Below are positions 31,255-40,499 of a stretch of 48,488 bases of DNA, piece after piece. The position numbers and the translations under genes were made by a program. Source of the stretch: Bacteroidota bacterium (GTDB lineage: Bacteria; Bacteroidota; Ignavibacteria; Palsa-1295). The stretch's first letter is position 1. Each line of letters begins with the position of its first letter. The DNA is taken from the NCBI GenBank assembly GCA_030706745.1, contig JAUZNX010000020.1, positions 1 through 48,488 on the forward strand, in the 5' to 3' direction. The notes under the pieces were generated by a model that worked only from the letters and a program-made list of their open reading frames with translations, had not been told where the DNA came from and ran no database searches.

Positions 31255-32979
31255 ATGTTCGTAACTTTGCGAATGCGCCGCACTTTCGATCTCCTTCTCG
31301 CTGCATTCGGCCTTGCCGTGATCGGGCTGTTTACGACGCGCTATCGGATGCCATTCCGTTTGGACGACATCCTGCTGATGGAGTGGTCGCTGGCGCACCA
31401 CTGGTGGGATGCATTCGATCCAATCAAGGGACAGCTTGTCAATAGCTACCGGCCGATGTTCGCGCTTGCGGCATACGGCTTGACCCATGTTGCCGGCTGG
31501 GCTCATCCGTTTTGGTGGCACCTGAAGCTTTGCTCGATGCTCATCATAGGGCTTGCGTTCGTCGGGCTGACCGCTCGTTACATTGCCGGGCGCTGGTACG
31601 CGCTCGAAGTTTCGGTGCTGCTCTATCCAGTCGCCTTTGCCACGATCCTGAATGTTTTTTTCTGGTACAGCGATCTAACGTATGGATTGGAGCTTGTCTT
31701 CACCGCTCCGGCGTGGTACTTTGGCTTGCGAGGGCTGCGCGAAGGCCAATTGACCTATTGGCTCCTGGCGATGCTGCTCGGCACGTTCGCGGTACTTTCG
31801 AAAGAGCCGGCGGTTGTGCTGGTACATGTGGTCCTGATCTGGGCCATCGTGGATGAACGTGCATGGACCAAATGGACCGGTTGGACAAGATGGCCTGCGT
31901 TTGTCGCATATTCCGTCCTTCTTGTAGTGACCGTCTTTATTCTCAGCAATTCTCCGACACGTGGCAATCGATTTCTTTCGCTTTCCGCGCCGGGAATTGG
32001 CGAGGCCGTGCGAGAGCGAATCAACTATTATAGCGCGGTCTATCTCGCAATTGCGCCTCGACTGCTCATTTTCTTTCCTATCGTCTTTATTGCGTTACGT
32101 GAGTTCGTTGGGAAATTTGGGCGTGGGGTTTCTCTCATGGATTTTCTCTCGCTCAGTGTGATGGCGGTCGTTGCCGCGCTTCTTGTGTTCACTAATGTGC
32201 TGGTCGCCGTCCCGCTATTATTCTTCATACTTATGTGGCTTGCTATCCGACCCAATCCCGAGCAAGCGCGCGCCCGGCGACTTCTGCCGTTCGTTCTCTG
32301 CTTGATGTTGGCGGTGGGCGCGCTCCTCTTCACGGTGCAGCTTGTCAAGACGCAGCTTACAGAAGTGGCGATTCTTTCCATCATTATTGGCGGATGGGCC
32401 TGGTCCGTGTGGGTGGAAGAAGTGGCGGGGAAACTCAAGACTGTGCGAAATCCTCGCGCTCGCATCGTGTTCGCTTCGTTGTTCGCGGTGCTCGGTGTGT
32501 TTGTTATTGTCGCAGCAGTCCCAAAACTGAAGGCCGAAGAGCAGATGCTGCGCGATGTTCGCGATGTGCGGCAGAATGCCAACGATGCACTTACATGGAG
32601 CGCAAAGAATTTGCCCCAGAATTCGCTCTTTGCCGTGTGTGTCTATAGTCTTCACGGTATCGAGCACCAAAACCTGCTGACACCGAAAGACGATGCGACG
32701 AAATTGCGTTCGCAGTACACGTTCGATGGTGGGTTTGTATATCACGTACTCGAAGTGCTGGGCCGGCGCGATATTCGCCATGCCTATTTGGAGGATTCCA
32801 CAATGCTGCCGCAAGTCCTTGCCGCGATGCGTCAACAGCCGAACTCGTATCTCTTTCTTCAATCGGAGTTGGATCTGAAGCTGTTTCACGGCGAGCCATC
32901 ACTGATTACTTCTTCAGATTCGCTCGTCACTCAATTTGCTCGTGGGCCATATCCCTGCGAGGTGTGGCTGCTGCGATAG
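31255..32979 (+). CDS. Polytopic membrane protein, probable GT-C type glycosyltransferase
   Basis: The protein has 574 residues and about 12 hydrophobic segments. An acidic pair follows the first segment (MPFRLDDILLMEW), where GT-C glycosyltransferases carry their catalytic Asp/Glu motif. Between helices, NSYRPMF and YGLELVFTAPAWYFGLRGL resemble GT39/PMT-like proteins, but the family was not firmly recognised. The C-terminal ~110 residues are soluble (ALTWSAKNLPQNSLFAVCVYSLHGIEHQNLL). A cytosolic loop contains W-T-x units (residues ~204-213) from a 9-nt repeat. The start may be ATG 31255 or the later ATG 31273 (MRRTFDLLL). It probably transfers a lipid-linked sugar in envelope glycan synthesis. 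Confidence 0.75.
   Translation: MFVTLRMRRTFDLLLAAFGLAVIGLFTTRYRMPFRLDDILLMEWSLAHHWWDAFDPIKGQLVNSYRPMFALAAYGLTHVAGWAHPFWWHLKLCSMLIIGLAFVGLTARYIAGRWYALEVSVLLYPVAFATILNVFFWYSDLTYGLELVFTAPAWYFGLRGLREGQLTYWLLAMLLGTFAVLSKEPAVVLVHVVLIWAIVDERAWTKWTGWTRWPAFVAYSVLLVVTVFILSNSPTRGNRFLSLSAPGIGEAVRERINYYSAVYLAIAPRLLIFFPIVFIALREFVGKFGRGVSLMDFLSLSVMAVVAALLVFTNVLVAVPLLFFILMWLAIRPNPEQARARRLLPFVLCLMLAVGALLFTVQLVKTQLTEVAILSIIIGGWAWSVWVEEVAGKLKTVRNPRARIVFASLFAVLGVFVIVAAVPKLKAEEQMLRDVRDVRQNANDALTWSAKNLPQNSLFAVCVYSLHGIEHQNLLTPKDDATKLRSQYTFDGGFVYHVLEVLGRRDIRHAYLEDSTMLPQVLAAMRQQPNSYLFLQSELDLKLFHGEPSLITSSDSLVTQFARGPYPCEVWLLR
31864..31893 (+). repeat. 9-nt repeat encoding W-T-x units
   Basis: TGGACCAAA, TGGACCGGT, TGGACAAGA and a partial TGG encode WTK WTG WTR W. 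A matching tract lies on the minus strand at 41799-41831 in the other GT-C gene. Confidence 0.8.
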
Positions 32980-33054
32980 ACTTCTTGAGTGCCATTGGAA
33001 CAATGGTGGCGGCAGTTCGCTATACCATTCTCTATCACCACACGAGATACGAAG

Positions 33055-33444
33055 ATGGATTACTATTTTTCAAAAACACTTCACACGACGTTCGATGATG
33101 CAATTGCGCGCGCGACGGCTGGCCTGGCCACCGAAGGATTCGGTGTCCTTACCGAGATCGATGTCGCGGCAACGCTCAAGAAGAAACTGGACGTGGATTT
33201 TCGACCGTACCGCATACTTGGCGCCTGCAATCCTGCCTTTGCGCATCGTGCGTTATCGGCCGAAGATAAGATCGGGACGATGCTGCCGTGCAATGTCGTA
33301 GTGCAAGAACTTGCTCCGGGTCAGGTCGAAGTTATAGCCGTCGATCCCATTGCATCGATGGCCGCAGTACAAAACGAAGCGCTGATGCCGATCGCGACGG
33401 AAGTTCGCGAGAAACTCAAGCGTGTCATCGATCGGCTTTCGTAA
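33055..33444 (+). CDS. DUF302 domain protein
   Basis: The protein has 129 residues. The start is ATG 33055 (MDYYFSKTLHTTFDDAIARATAGLATEGFGVLTEIDV), which fits the usual DUF302 N-terminus; the longer frame upstream lacks similarity. Other family features are the KKKLDVDFRPYRILGACNPAFAHRAL motif, MLPCNVVVQE, and VEVIAVDPIASM. DUF302 proteins are small, probably dimeric, and of unknown biochemical role; some occur near metal or redox genes. It lies 75 bp after the GT-C gene on the same strand and converges on the esterase gene. Confidence 0.9.
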   Translation: MDYYFSKTLHTTFDDAIARATAGLATEGFGVLTEIDVAATLKKKLDVDFRPYRILGACNPAFAHRALSAEDKIGTMLPCNVVVQELAPGQVEVIAVDPIASMAAVQNEALMPIATEVREKLKRVIDRLS

Positions 33445-33473
33445 GCAAAAGTTTGTAGCCTATATGCCGCAGG

Positions 33474-34568
33474 CTATTCTCCTCGATGAACGGCAGCCTG
33501 CGCTGGCGGCCGAACCCAATTCCATCCGGCAAGAAATTTTGTACGAAGATCTAGTGGGACTTCGTGGATCATACCAGGGACGATGGTGAGATCGAACGGA
33601 ATCCCGCCTTTTGCGCACAGATCGTGGATGCCTTGGATTTGTGCGTGAAATGTCGGATCCTCATACTCGCCACTGATGGCATAGATACGAACACCTCTGG
33701 CGCGGGCAACCGCAAGCGCGCTGTCGTTCGGTGGATCGGACGTGAAGCCGGACATCGCAATTGCGCCGTGAAAAATATCGGGATGCCGAAGCGTGAGTTC
33801 AATGGACGCCTGTGCGCCCTGCGAAAAGCCTGTGAGATACACTTGCGAAGCATCGACACGATGCGCGTGTGTGAAATCACTCGCGATCTTGAGAATCGGT
33901 CCTTCGATTGCGTCCATATTCGAGCCCCAGGAATTCGTGATTTCGGACTCGCGAATAATACCCGCCGGAACAACGATGACAGCCTTCAGCAGATTTGCCA
34001 TTTCAGGCCATCGCTCTGCAAAACTTTCGTAGTTGCCATTGCCACCATGCATCGCGATGATTAGCGGCCACCGGTCTGTTGAGTCGTAGCCATTCGGATA
34101 GTAGATCAATGGCGGCTGCGCATGCCACGTCGGACGTTCCTCGGCGCAGACGGTAGCCCAAAACTGCGATTCACTATCAAGCCATGTCGAACCGCAAGCG
34201 GAGACCAGCAGACTGTCGAGTCGAATCAGCGGGGAATTCCAAAAATGGTGATGAAATGCGCGATCGAGGTGTGTCCGTGACGCCGAATCCTCATGGATGC
34301 GGGCAGAACAGCGAGCAATGCCATACTCTGCGGTTCCTCGATACCACTCCCGAACAACCAGCGGAAGAGAAGCACTATGTTCGACGGCCTGTTGGTAGTA
34401 TTCGATGGCGCCGCGCCAGTCCGATTGATACTCGGCAATGCCGGCTAGATGCCAGTCGGCTCGGACAAATGCATAGTAATCCTGTTGCTGCGCCCGAAGT
34501 GTGGGAGCCAGGATGATTAAAAACAAAGCAATGACACATCCCTGCAGCTTACGCAAGTGTTCGAACAT
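33474..34568 (-). CDS. Secreted alpha/beta-hydrolase (esterase/PHB-depolymerase-like)
   Basis: The protein has 364 residues. Residues 1-27 are a signal peptide (MFEHLRKLQGCVIALFLIILAPTLRAQ). Residues ~35-120 contain a TPR-like helical pair (WHLAGIAEYQSDWRGAIEYYQQAVEHS). The hydrolase domain starts near residue 145: WPLIIAMHGGNGNYESF (oxyanion region), nucleophile elbow LTGFSQGAQAS (GxSxG), Asp in SGEYEDPTFHAQ, and His in PGMIHEVPLDLR. The feruloyl-esterase/polyhydroxybutyrate-depolymerase-like group is closest by motif; the substrate is unknown. It is periplasmic or secreted. It is downstream of valS on the same strand, separated by 184 bp with a weak terminator. Confidence 0.85.
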   Translation of the reverse strand: MFEHLRKLQGCVIALFLIILAPTLRAQQQDYYAFVRADWHLAGIAEYQSDWRGAIEYYQQAVEHSASLPLVVREWYRGTAEYGIARCSARIHEDSASRTHLDRAFHHHFWNSPLIRLDSLLVSACGSTWLDSESQFWATVCAEERPTWHAQPPLIYYPNGYDSTDRWPLIIAMHGGNGNYESFAERWPEMANLLKAVIVVPAGIIRESEITNSWGSNMDAIEGPILKIASDFTHAHRVDASQVYLTGFSQGAQASIELTLRHPDIFHGAIAMSGFTSDPPNDSALAVARARGVRIYAISGEYEDPTFHAQIQGIHDLCAKGGIPFDLTIVPGMIHEVPLDLRTKFLAGWNWVRPPAQAAVHRGE

Positions 34569-34663
34569 TCAATTATTGGCAAATGCGGCTTAAAAACGGA
34601 CCGAACTTCGCAAAGAAGTTCTTTGCAGATTGTGGGGCACTGCATCCATTGACGTGGCCGAAA

Positions 34664-34687
34664 AACGCTCATGACTAAGCATGAGTT
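34664..34687 (-). terminator. Weak intrinsic terminator downstream of valS
   Basis: On the minus strand, CTCATG-CTTAGT-CATGAG is followed by CGTTTTT. The stem is only 6 bp. It lies 66 bp beyond the valS stop. Confidence 0.4.
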
Positions 34688-34752
34688 CGGATTTTCATCG
34701 AATGAATCCGTTTCTTAACACAAGCGGTATTTGGAAATCACGCGAGAATAAT

Positions 34753-37581
34753 CTATGCGAGCTCTTTTAGGCTTCCTTCGAGCTTTTCAATCTGATCTGC
34801 ATAGTTTGATTGCTTCTCCCGCTCCTTCAGCACGACCTGTTCGGGCGCGCGCGCAAGAAACCCATCATTTGAAAGCTTCGCGGTTACCTGCTCGAATTGA
34901 GATCGGACCCGGACGAGCTCCTTCGAGAGCCGTTCGTGCTCTTTGGCGCGGTCGGCGACAGATACCGTTGGTTGCTTCACAAATACACGCGCATCACCAC
35001 CGACGAGTTCGCTGGTATACTCGCGTGACGAATACTCGGTACCCTCGGCTTCAATCGTCAGTTCACTGGCACGTGCCAGCCGCTCGATGATATGCGAGCA
35101 CGATTGGAGGGCCCGCAGACCTTCGGCATTTCGGGCTTGAACCACGATCGATGCCGAGGCCGATGGAGGAAGATTGAGCGTGGAGCGAATCAGCCGCGCT
35201 GCCTCGACTGTCTTCTGAACGAGCAAGAACTCCCGTTCCGCTTCGTCATCGATCTTATACGTATCTGGCGTGATGTAATCGTCGCGGCCGAGCAGCACGT
35301 CTTCCGGCACGCCGGTCAGTGCATGCCAAAGTTCTTCAGTGACAAACGGCATGATCGGATGCAACAAACGGAGGATGCCCTCCAAAATTTCAACCGCCAG
35401 CGGCACCGAATCCGGTTGAAGTTTGACGATCTCAAGGTACCAATCGCAGAAATCGCCCCAAACGAAATCGTAGAGGACTTTCGTCGCCTCGTTGATCTCG
35501 TAGTTATCGAAAGCCTTGCGGATATCACGCGCGGCACGGTTGGCGCGGCTAATGATCCACTTGTCCGATAAAGTGGATAGTGGATAGTGGATAGTGGATA
35601 ATGGAGAATGGGGAGTGGATCGCTTAACACTGTCCACTATCCTCTTTCCACTATCCGCTGCTTCCGATTCAAACTCCGTAGTGGCCGGTAGCTTCGCCTG
35701 ATATTCATCGCGCTTCATGATGACGAAGCGCGTCGCATTCCAAAGTTTGTTCGCGAAGTTGCGGCCAATCTCGCAGGAGGCTTCGGCAAAGCGAATGTCC
35801 TGACCAAGCGGTGCGAGATAGAGCAGCGAAAACCGCACGGCGTCGGTGCCATAGCGCGCGAGGAGTTCGAGCAAGTCCGGCGAGTTGCCGAGCGATTTCG
35901 ACATCTTGCGGCCATCCAAATCGCGCACGATGTTGTGGAAATAGACGTCGCGGAAGGGGATCAAGTCCTTCAGTTCGGTTCGCGGCGAGCCGTCTTTCAT
36001 TGGAATCGACGGCATGAACTCGATGCCGGCCATGATCATCCGCGCGACCCAGAAGAAGATAATCTCGAAGCCGGTCGAGAGCAGCGAAGTCGGATAGAAC
36101 TCGATCAGGTCCGGTGTCGCTTCGGGCCAGCCGAGCGTCGCCATCGGCCAGAGCCATGACGAGAACCACGTATCGAGCACATCTGGATCTTGCACGAGCG
36201 GGCCAGTGTAACCGGCTGCGGTAGCTTTCGCGCGTGCTTCCGGTTCATTGCGGCCAACAAAAATCTCGCCGGTCTCCGCATACCACGCGGGTATCCGGTG
36301 GCCCCACCAGAGCTGCCGCGAGATACACCAATCTCGGATGTTCGTCATCCAGTGGCGATACGTGGTGACCCATCGCTCGGGATGCAGGTGCACGAGCCCC
36401 TCGTCCACTACTCTCAACGCGGGTTCCGCGAGCGGTTTCATGCTCACGAACCACTGGTCCGAGAGATATGGCTCGACCATCTCGCCGCCACGCTCCGAAT
36501 AACCGACGGAGTGCGTATAGTTCTCGATCTTTTCGACCAGACCGAGTAGTTGCAGTTCTTCGACGACACGCTTTCGGGCATCGAACCGGTCGAGTCCGGC
36601 AAAGCGTCCGCCGTTCTCGTTGATGACACCGTGCGTGTCCATCACGTTGATCTGCGCGAGGTTGTGCCGCAAACCAATCTCGAAATCATTCACGTCGTGC
36701 GCCGGTGTGATCTTGACGCAGCCAGTACCGAATTCTTTGTCCACATAGGCATCCGCGATGATCGGAATCTCGCGCTCGACCAGAGGCAGGACCAACGTGC
36801 GGCCCACGAGGTGCTTGTAGCGGTCGTCGTCGGGATTGACAGCCACGGCCACATCGCCGAGCATTGTCTCGGGACGCGTTGTCGCAATCGTCAGATATTC
36901 CGGCTCGCCATCACGTGAACCGACGATGGGATAACGGAAGAAGTAGAGCTTGCCCTGGGTTTCCTTGTGTATAACCTCTTCATCGGAAAGCGCAGACTGC
37001 GCGAGTGGCGACCAATTGATGATTCGCTTGCCGCGATAGATCAGTCCTTTCTCGTGGAGACGGACGAAGCACTCGATCACAGCTTCATAGTACGCCGGGT
37101 CCATTGTAAAACGGGTGCGGCGCCAATCGCAGGAGCACCCGAGTGCACGGAGCTGATCGAGAATGATCCCGCCGTATTTTTCTTTCCACTCCCAGACGCG
37201 CTCGACGAATTTCTCGCGTCCCAGGTCGTGCCGCGTGAGCCCCTCGGCCCGCATCTCGCGTTCGATCTTCGTCTGCGTGGCGATACCGGCGTGATCGGTG
37301 CCGGGCATCCAGAGTGCTTCATGGCCCAGCATCCGGTTCAGGCGGACATAGACGTCCTGAATCGAATTATTCAGCGCGTGGCCCATGTGCAGAATGCCCG
37401 TTACATTCGGGGGTGGAATGACCACGACGAATGGCGGCATATCGACCGCGCGGCGTCCGGTCGGGTCCTGCGGATTTAGCTCCGCGCGGTTCGCATCAAA
37501 TAGATGATATTGTTCCCATCGCTCGTACCATGTTTTTTCGACGGCGTTCGGGGAATATGCTTTTGCTAAGGGTTCTGCCAT
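34753..37581 (-). CDS. valS: Valyl-tRNA synthetase
   Basis: The protein has 942 residues, slightly longer than usual (~880-950). It is a class I synthetase: PPPNVTGILHMGHALN with the HIGH-type motif HMGH at 65-68, the editing-domain sequence ATTRPETMLGDVAVAVNPDD, CISRQLWWGHRIPAWY, and KMSKS at 559-563. The C-terminal Val-tRNA arm coiled coil is present (HERLSKELVRVRSQFEQV...QIEKLEGSLKEL). Residues ~638-670, between the catalytic core and the anticodon-binding domain (SDKWIISRANRA), are encoded by a heptamer tract and read SGKRIVDSVKRS...PLSTIHYPLS. It is essential and should be functional, so the tract must be tolerated. A perfect inverted repeat (37631-37649) lies upstream. Confidence 0.96.
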   Translation of the reverse strand: MAEPLAKAYSPNAVEKTWYERWEQYHLFDANRAELNPQDPTGRRAVDMPPFVVVIPPPNVTGILHMGHALNNSIQDVYVRLNRMLGHEALWMPGTDHAGIATQTKIEREMRAEGLTRHDLGREKFVERVWEWKEKYGGIILDQLRALGCSCDWRRTRFTMDPAYYEAVIECFVRLHEKGLIYRGKRIINWSPLAQSALSDEEVIHKETQGKLYFFRYPIVGSRDGEPEYLTIATTRPETMLGDVAVAVNPDDDRYKHLVGRTLVLPLVEREIPIIADAYVDKEFGTGCVKITPAHDVNDFEIGLRHNLAQINVMDTHGVINENGGRFAGLDRFDARKRVVEELQLLGLVEKIENYTHSVGYSERGGEMVEPYLSDQWFVSMKPLAEPALRVVDEGLVHLHPERWVTTYRHWMTNIRDWCISRQLWWGHRIPAWYAETGEIFVGRNEPEARAKATAAGYTGPLVQDPDVLDTWFSSWLWPMATLGWPEATPDLIEFYPTSLLSTGFEIIFFWVARMIMAGIEFMPSIPMKDGSPRTELKDLIPFRDVYFHNIVRDLDGRKMSKSLGNSPDLLELLARYGTDAVRFSLLYLAPLGQDIRFAEASCEIGRNFANKLWNATRFVIMKRDEYQAKLPATTEFESEAADSGKRIVDSVKRSTPHSPLSTIHYPLSTLSDKWIISRANRAARDIRKAFDNYEINEATKVLYDFVWGDFCDWYLEIVKLQPDSVPLAVEILEGILRLLHPIMPFVTEELWHALTGVPEDVLLGRDDYITPDTYKIDDEAEREFLLVQKTVEAARLIRSTLNLPPSASASIVVQARNAEGLRALQSCSHIIERLARASELTIEAEGTEYSSREYTSELVGGDARVFVKQPTVSVADRAKEHERLSKELVRVRSQFEQVTAKLSNDGFLARAPEQVVLKEREKQSNYADQIEKLEGSLKELA
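35572..35668. repeat. TGGATAG heptamer inverted pair, in frame inside valS
   Basis: The left part has four tandem GTGGATA-type units and two decayed ones. The right part (35629-35668; CACTGTCCACTATCC, CTTTCCACTATCC) is its inverted counterpart. The translation on the minus strand repeats every 7 residues (PLSTIHY, PLSTLSD). Confidence 0.9.
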
Positions 37582-37630
37582 GAGGCAGGCAGAACGCTAT
37601 TCGGATAGTGGCCAGTTGCAGTATGGGGGG

Positions 37631-37649
37631 CGGCGAGTAAAACTCGCCG
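37631..37649. repeat. Small inverted repeat between mgtC-like gene and valS
   Basis: CGGCGAG-TAAAA-CTCGCCG is a perfect 7-bp stem. It lies 11 bp beyond the MgtC-like stop and 50 bp upstream of valS. There is no T-tract after it on the minus strand; it is a possible regulator or attenuated terminator. Confidence 0.45.
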
Positions 37650-37659
37650 ATACACACGA

Positions 37660-38229
37660 TCAGACTTGTTCGTCTGGCGCGATCTCTTTCGCCACCTTTT
37701 TGACTTCCTTACGGCGAAGTCTGGCCTTGAACGCTTCGCGATCGATCTCACGCAGACGAAGGAACGGTGGGTAGCGGTCGATGAAGTAATCGACGGGACG
37801 CAGGAGGAGAAGAATCACGAATGCAATCAGCGCGATTGCGACGGCACTAAAGATAAATCCTGAACCGGCAACGATACCGATACCCGCCGAAACGAAAATG
37901 GATGCCGCCGTTGTGATCCCGTGAATCTTGCCGCGCTGCTGCAAAATCACACCGCCGCCGATAAAGCCGATCCCGGTGAGAATTTGCGCGGTGATACGAC
38001 CGGGCTCACCGCCGAAGAGTACCGAAGTCTCGATCGAGACGATTGTGATCACGCAACCGGCGAGCGTTACGAGCAGGCTTGTCCGAAGCCCTGCGGCTTT
38101 GCCATAGACCTGATTCTCCGCGCCGATCAGGCCGCCACCAAGGACGGCCGAGAGAATGCGCGGCCCGTAGGCGTGGGCCATGGCGATAAACCCGTCAAAG
38201 CTCTCGTTGGAATGATAGTTAGCTGGCAT
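37660..38229 (-). CDS. MgtC/SapB-family membrane protein
   Basis: The protein has 189 residues. The MgtC core is clear: RILSAVLGGGLIGAENQVYGKAAGLRTSLLVTLAGCVITI, then GRITAQILTGIGFIGGGVILQQRGKIHGITTAASIFVSAGIGIVAGSGF, with about five membrane helices. The C-terminus is basic and cytosolic (REIDREAFKARLRRKEVKKVAKEI). Family members relate to magnesium homeostasis or to regulation of F-type ATPase in pathogens; most environmental ones are uncharacterised. The start may be ATG 38229 or the internal ATG at residue 17 (MAHAYGPRIL), which is nearer the family start. Same strand as valS. Confidence 0.9.
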   Translation of the reverse strand: MPANYHSNESFDGFIAMAHAYGPRILSAVLGGGLIGAENQVYGKAAGLRTSLLVTLAGCVITIVSIETSVLFGGEPGRITAQILTGIGFIGGGVILQQRGKIHGITTAASIFVSAGIGIVAGSGFIFSAVAIALIAFVILLLLRPVDYFIDRYPPFLRLREIDREAFKARLRRKEVKKVAKEIAPDEQV

Positions 38230-38360
38230 TAGGTATTTGTAGCGCTAAAGGCTTTGCCCCGAACAGAATGTATCTTGAATTAGCTTCGAATTGAGCGACG
38301 CCGAGGTCAAAATTGCATCCCCATGCAATTCTCCAGTTTTATGTGTGGTTCAGAATCTCC

Positions 38361-40493
38361 ATGAAATCACTCTTAAGAGGCTTCATCCTAACGGTAGTGG
38401 GATTGCTAACGGCTGGTTTGCACGCTTCTGCTCAGACGATTCGCTGGGAGCGAACCTCGGGGCCTGGAGGCGGACTTCTTTCAAATGCTTGGACCTTGAG
38501 AAGTGGACTGATATTCGTCTCAGAAGACAGACATAGCATTGATGGAGGCAATCGGGTATATCGCAGCACTGACACGGGTCAAACTTGGGCAGAACTCACA
38601 GGGATCTTTCAGGATGGAGGTCATGCCGAGGCGTTTGCGAATCTTGGGAATTTGATTTTAGCGGAAGACTGGTGGGGGAAGATTTATATCAGCAGTGACA
38701 AAGGAGGGACTTGGAAGCAACAACGGGGAGAAGATTTATCATCTGTGCTTGCTGGGTTCTATCCGATCCATGACACTCTATTTTCGATTGATGGCGGCGG
38801 CTCCGGTGTTTTCAAGAGCGTCGATTCAGGACGGTCATGGCAGGATGTGTCCCGTGGATTACCACGAAAGGCCGTGAATGATACCGTCTGGGATCAAACC
38901 CATAAATACTTTTACGTTCGGTTTGATACCGTACTTTGGACTCTGAGGGGCGTAACGACGACACGAAATTCGTTGCTTGTAAGTACTGATACGGGTGTAT
39001 ATCAAAGTACGAATGGTGGTAGCCAGTGGGTTCGAAGCTCGGTCGGGCTTTCAAACTTCCCAATTGTCTCATTGATTGGTGTCGGCGATACCGTGTATGC
39101 AAGAGCGGGTTCAAGCCTTGTAAAAACGACTGACGCTGGGATGACATGGTCAGGACTGAATTGCGATCAGATCGCTTATATGGCTGCGAACGAATTGGTG
39201 GTGGCAGTTTGCAAGCAAGACAGTTCTTTCTGGATTAGCTCCAATGGTGGTAGTGATTGGCAGGAGCAGTGTGCCAAACTTGCGACACGGGGTGTCATGG
39301 CAATTGGAATGGTGAAGCATATAATTATCGCGTCAACATATGGTCAAGGGGTTTTACGAAGTAACGACACAGGAAAGTCTTGGCAGGAATCAAATTACAG
39401 TTTGAATAACATTCGCACTGCGCGGTTGCTGCTTCATAACCACACGCTCTTTGCTTCGGGGCTCCAATGTGGGACTTTCCGATCAATAGACGGGGGGAGA
39501 AATTGGTCGCAAGTCTGGGTCTCACCTTCAAATTATAGTGTTAATCAGCTTTATTGGGGGCAGGGGCATGTCTTTGCCGCGATTGACCCAGAAGTCTATT
39601 ATAGTTCTGATGATGGTGATACATGGAGTCTTATTTACGGCTGGAAGGGACCTGGCCACGAGTTAATCGAAACATTTGGTGTAATCGGAAAATCACTTCT
39701 GGCCGGTGGCGAGCAAGGGTGGTTTGTAAGCGAAGATTCAGGTCTCTCATGGAAGTACAACGAGTATTATTGTCAGAGCGGAGTTAGTGGTGCCGTCTTT
39801 TCTTCCGACACTATTTGGGATGGAACAAACTGCGGGCTTCAAGCAACTACCGATGCGGCTGTATCTTGGCATTACTCAAGTGTCATTGGTCCATCTGCCT
39901 ACATCCCTGTTCGATACGACGAAAGGTTGTATCTCATAATGAATGGATTGCAGAGTTGGGTGAATACGGCAGGCCATATTGTTACGAAGTACCTTCCAAT
40001 CCCCGTAACGTTCGCATCGAATATGCTTTTTACCCGAACCCATACTTTCGCTTGTACCGACAAAGGCGTATACGAATCGACGGATTACGGGGACTCTTGG
40101 TTGCCCGATACCTTAGGCATGGGCTCAGCCCAAGTCTTTGACATAGCAGCTGACGGTGATACTCTTTATGTGTCTGCAGGGGATGGGGTCCATCGTGGTG
40201 TCTTTGAACATGGGCTCGAAATGGTGAATACATCAATAGTGCAAAAGGTACAGGCCTCATTATTCGAATCGCAGGGGACCATCAATCTGAGACTTTATTC
40301 AAATAATGAAAGTAGTATTTCAATTGATGTCAATGACATTCTGGGCCGTCGATTCAAGACGCTTGCATTATCAGTTCCACCCGGGTTCCATGATATTCCC
40401 CTTTGTTCCGCTCCCTTCAGTTCGAGTATAGTAATTGCCCGTGGTATGATAAATGGCAATCCTTTTGTTTGCAAGTTGCTCACTGCGAGATAG
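38361..40493 (+). CDS. Secreted BNR/Ycf48-like propeller protein with divergent C-terminal sorting domain
   Basis: The protein has 710 residues. The start is ATG 38361 (MKSLLRGFILTVVGLLTAGLHASAQ signal peptide); the longer frame from 38313 is not signal-like. Many blade motifs are present: YRSTDTGQTW, YISSDKGGTW, FKSVDSGRSW, YQSTNGGSQW, VKTTDAGMTW, WISSNGGSDW, LRSNDTGKSW, FRSIDGGRNW, YYSSDDGDTW and YESTDYGDSW. About ten BNR-like blades suggest one or two propellers. The last ~75 residues (INLRLYSNNESSISIDVNDILGRRFKTL...) resemble a T9SS type A sorting domain. The gene looks clearly AT-richer than its neighbours, suggesting a different history. It ends six bases from livF (convergent). Confidence 0.82.
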   Translation: MKSLLRGFILTVVGLLTAGLHASAQTIRWERTSGPGGGLLSNAWTLRSGLIFVSEDRHSIDGGNRVYRSTDTGQTWAELTGIFQDGGHAEAFANLGNLILAEDWWGKIYISSDKGGTWKQQRGEDLSSVLAGFYPIHDTLFSIDGGGSGVFKSVDSGRSWQDVSRGLPRKAVNDTVWDQTHKYFYVRFDTVLWTLRGVTTTRNSLLVSTDTGVYQSTNGGSQWVRSSVGLSNFPIVSLIGVGDTVYARAGSSLVKTTDAGMTWSGLNCDQIAYMAANELVVAVCKQDSSFWISSNGGSDWQEQCAKLATRGVMAIGMVKHIIIASTYGQGVLRSNDTGKSWQESNYSLNNIRTARLLLHNHTLFASGLQCGTFRSIDGGRNWSQVWVSPSNYSVNQLYWGQGHVFAAIDPEVYYSSDDGDTWSLIYGWKGPGHELIETFGVIGKSLLAGGEQGWFVSEDSGLSWKYNEYYCQSGVSGAVFSSDTIWDGTNCGLQATTDAAVSWHYSSVIGPSAYIPVRYDERLYLIMNGLQSWVNTAGHIVTKYLPIPVTFASNMLFTRTHTFACTDKGVYESTDYGDSWLPDTLGMGSAQVFDIAADGDTLYVSAGDGVHRGVFEHGLEMVNTSIVQKVQASLFESQGTINLRLYSNNESSISIDVNDILGRRFKTLALSVPPGFHDIPLCSAPFSSSIVIARGMINGNPFVCKLLTAR

Positions 40494-40499
40494 GTTATG

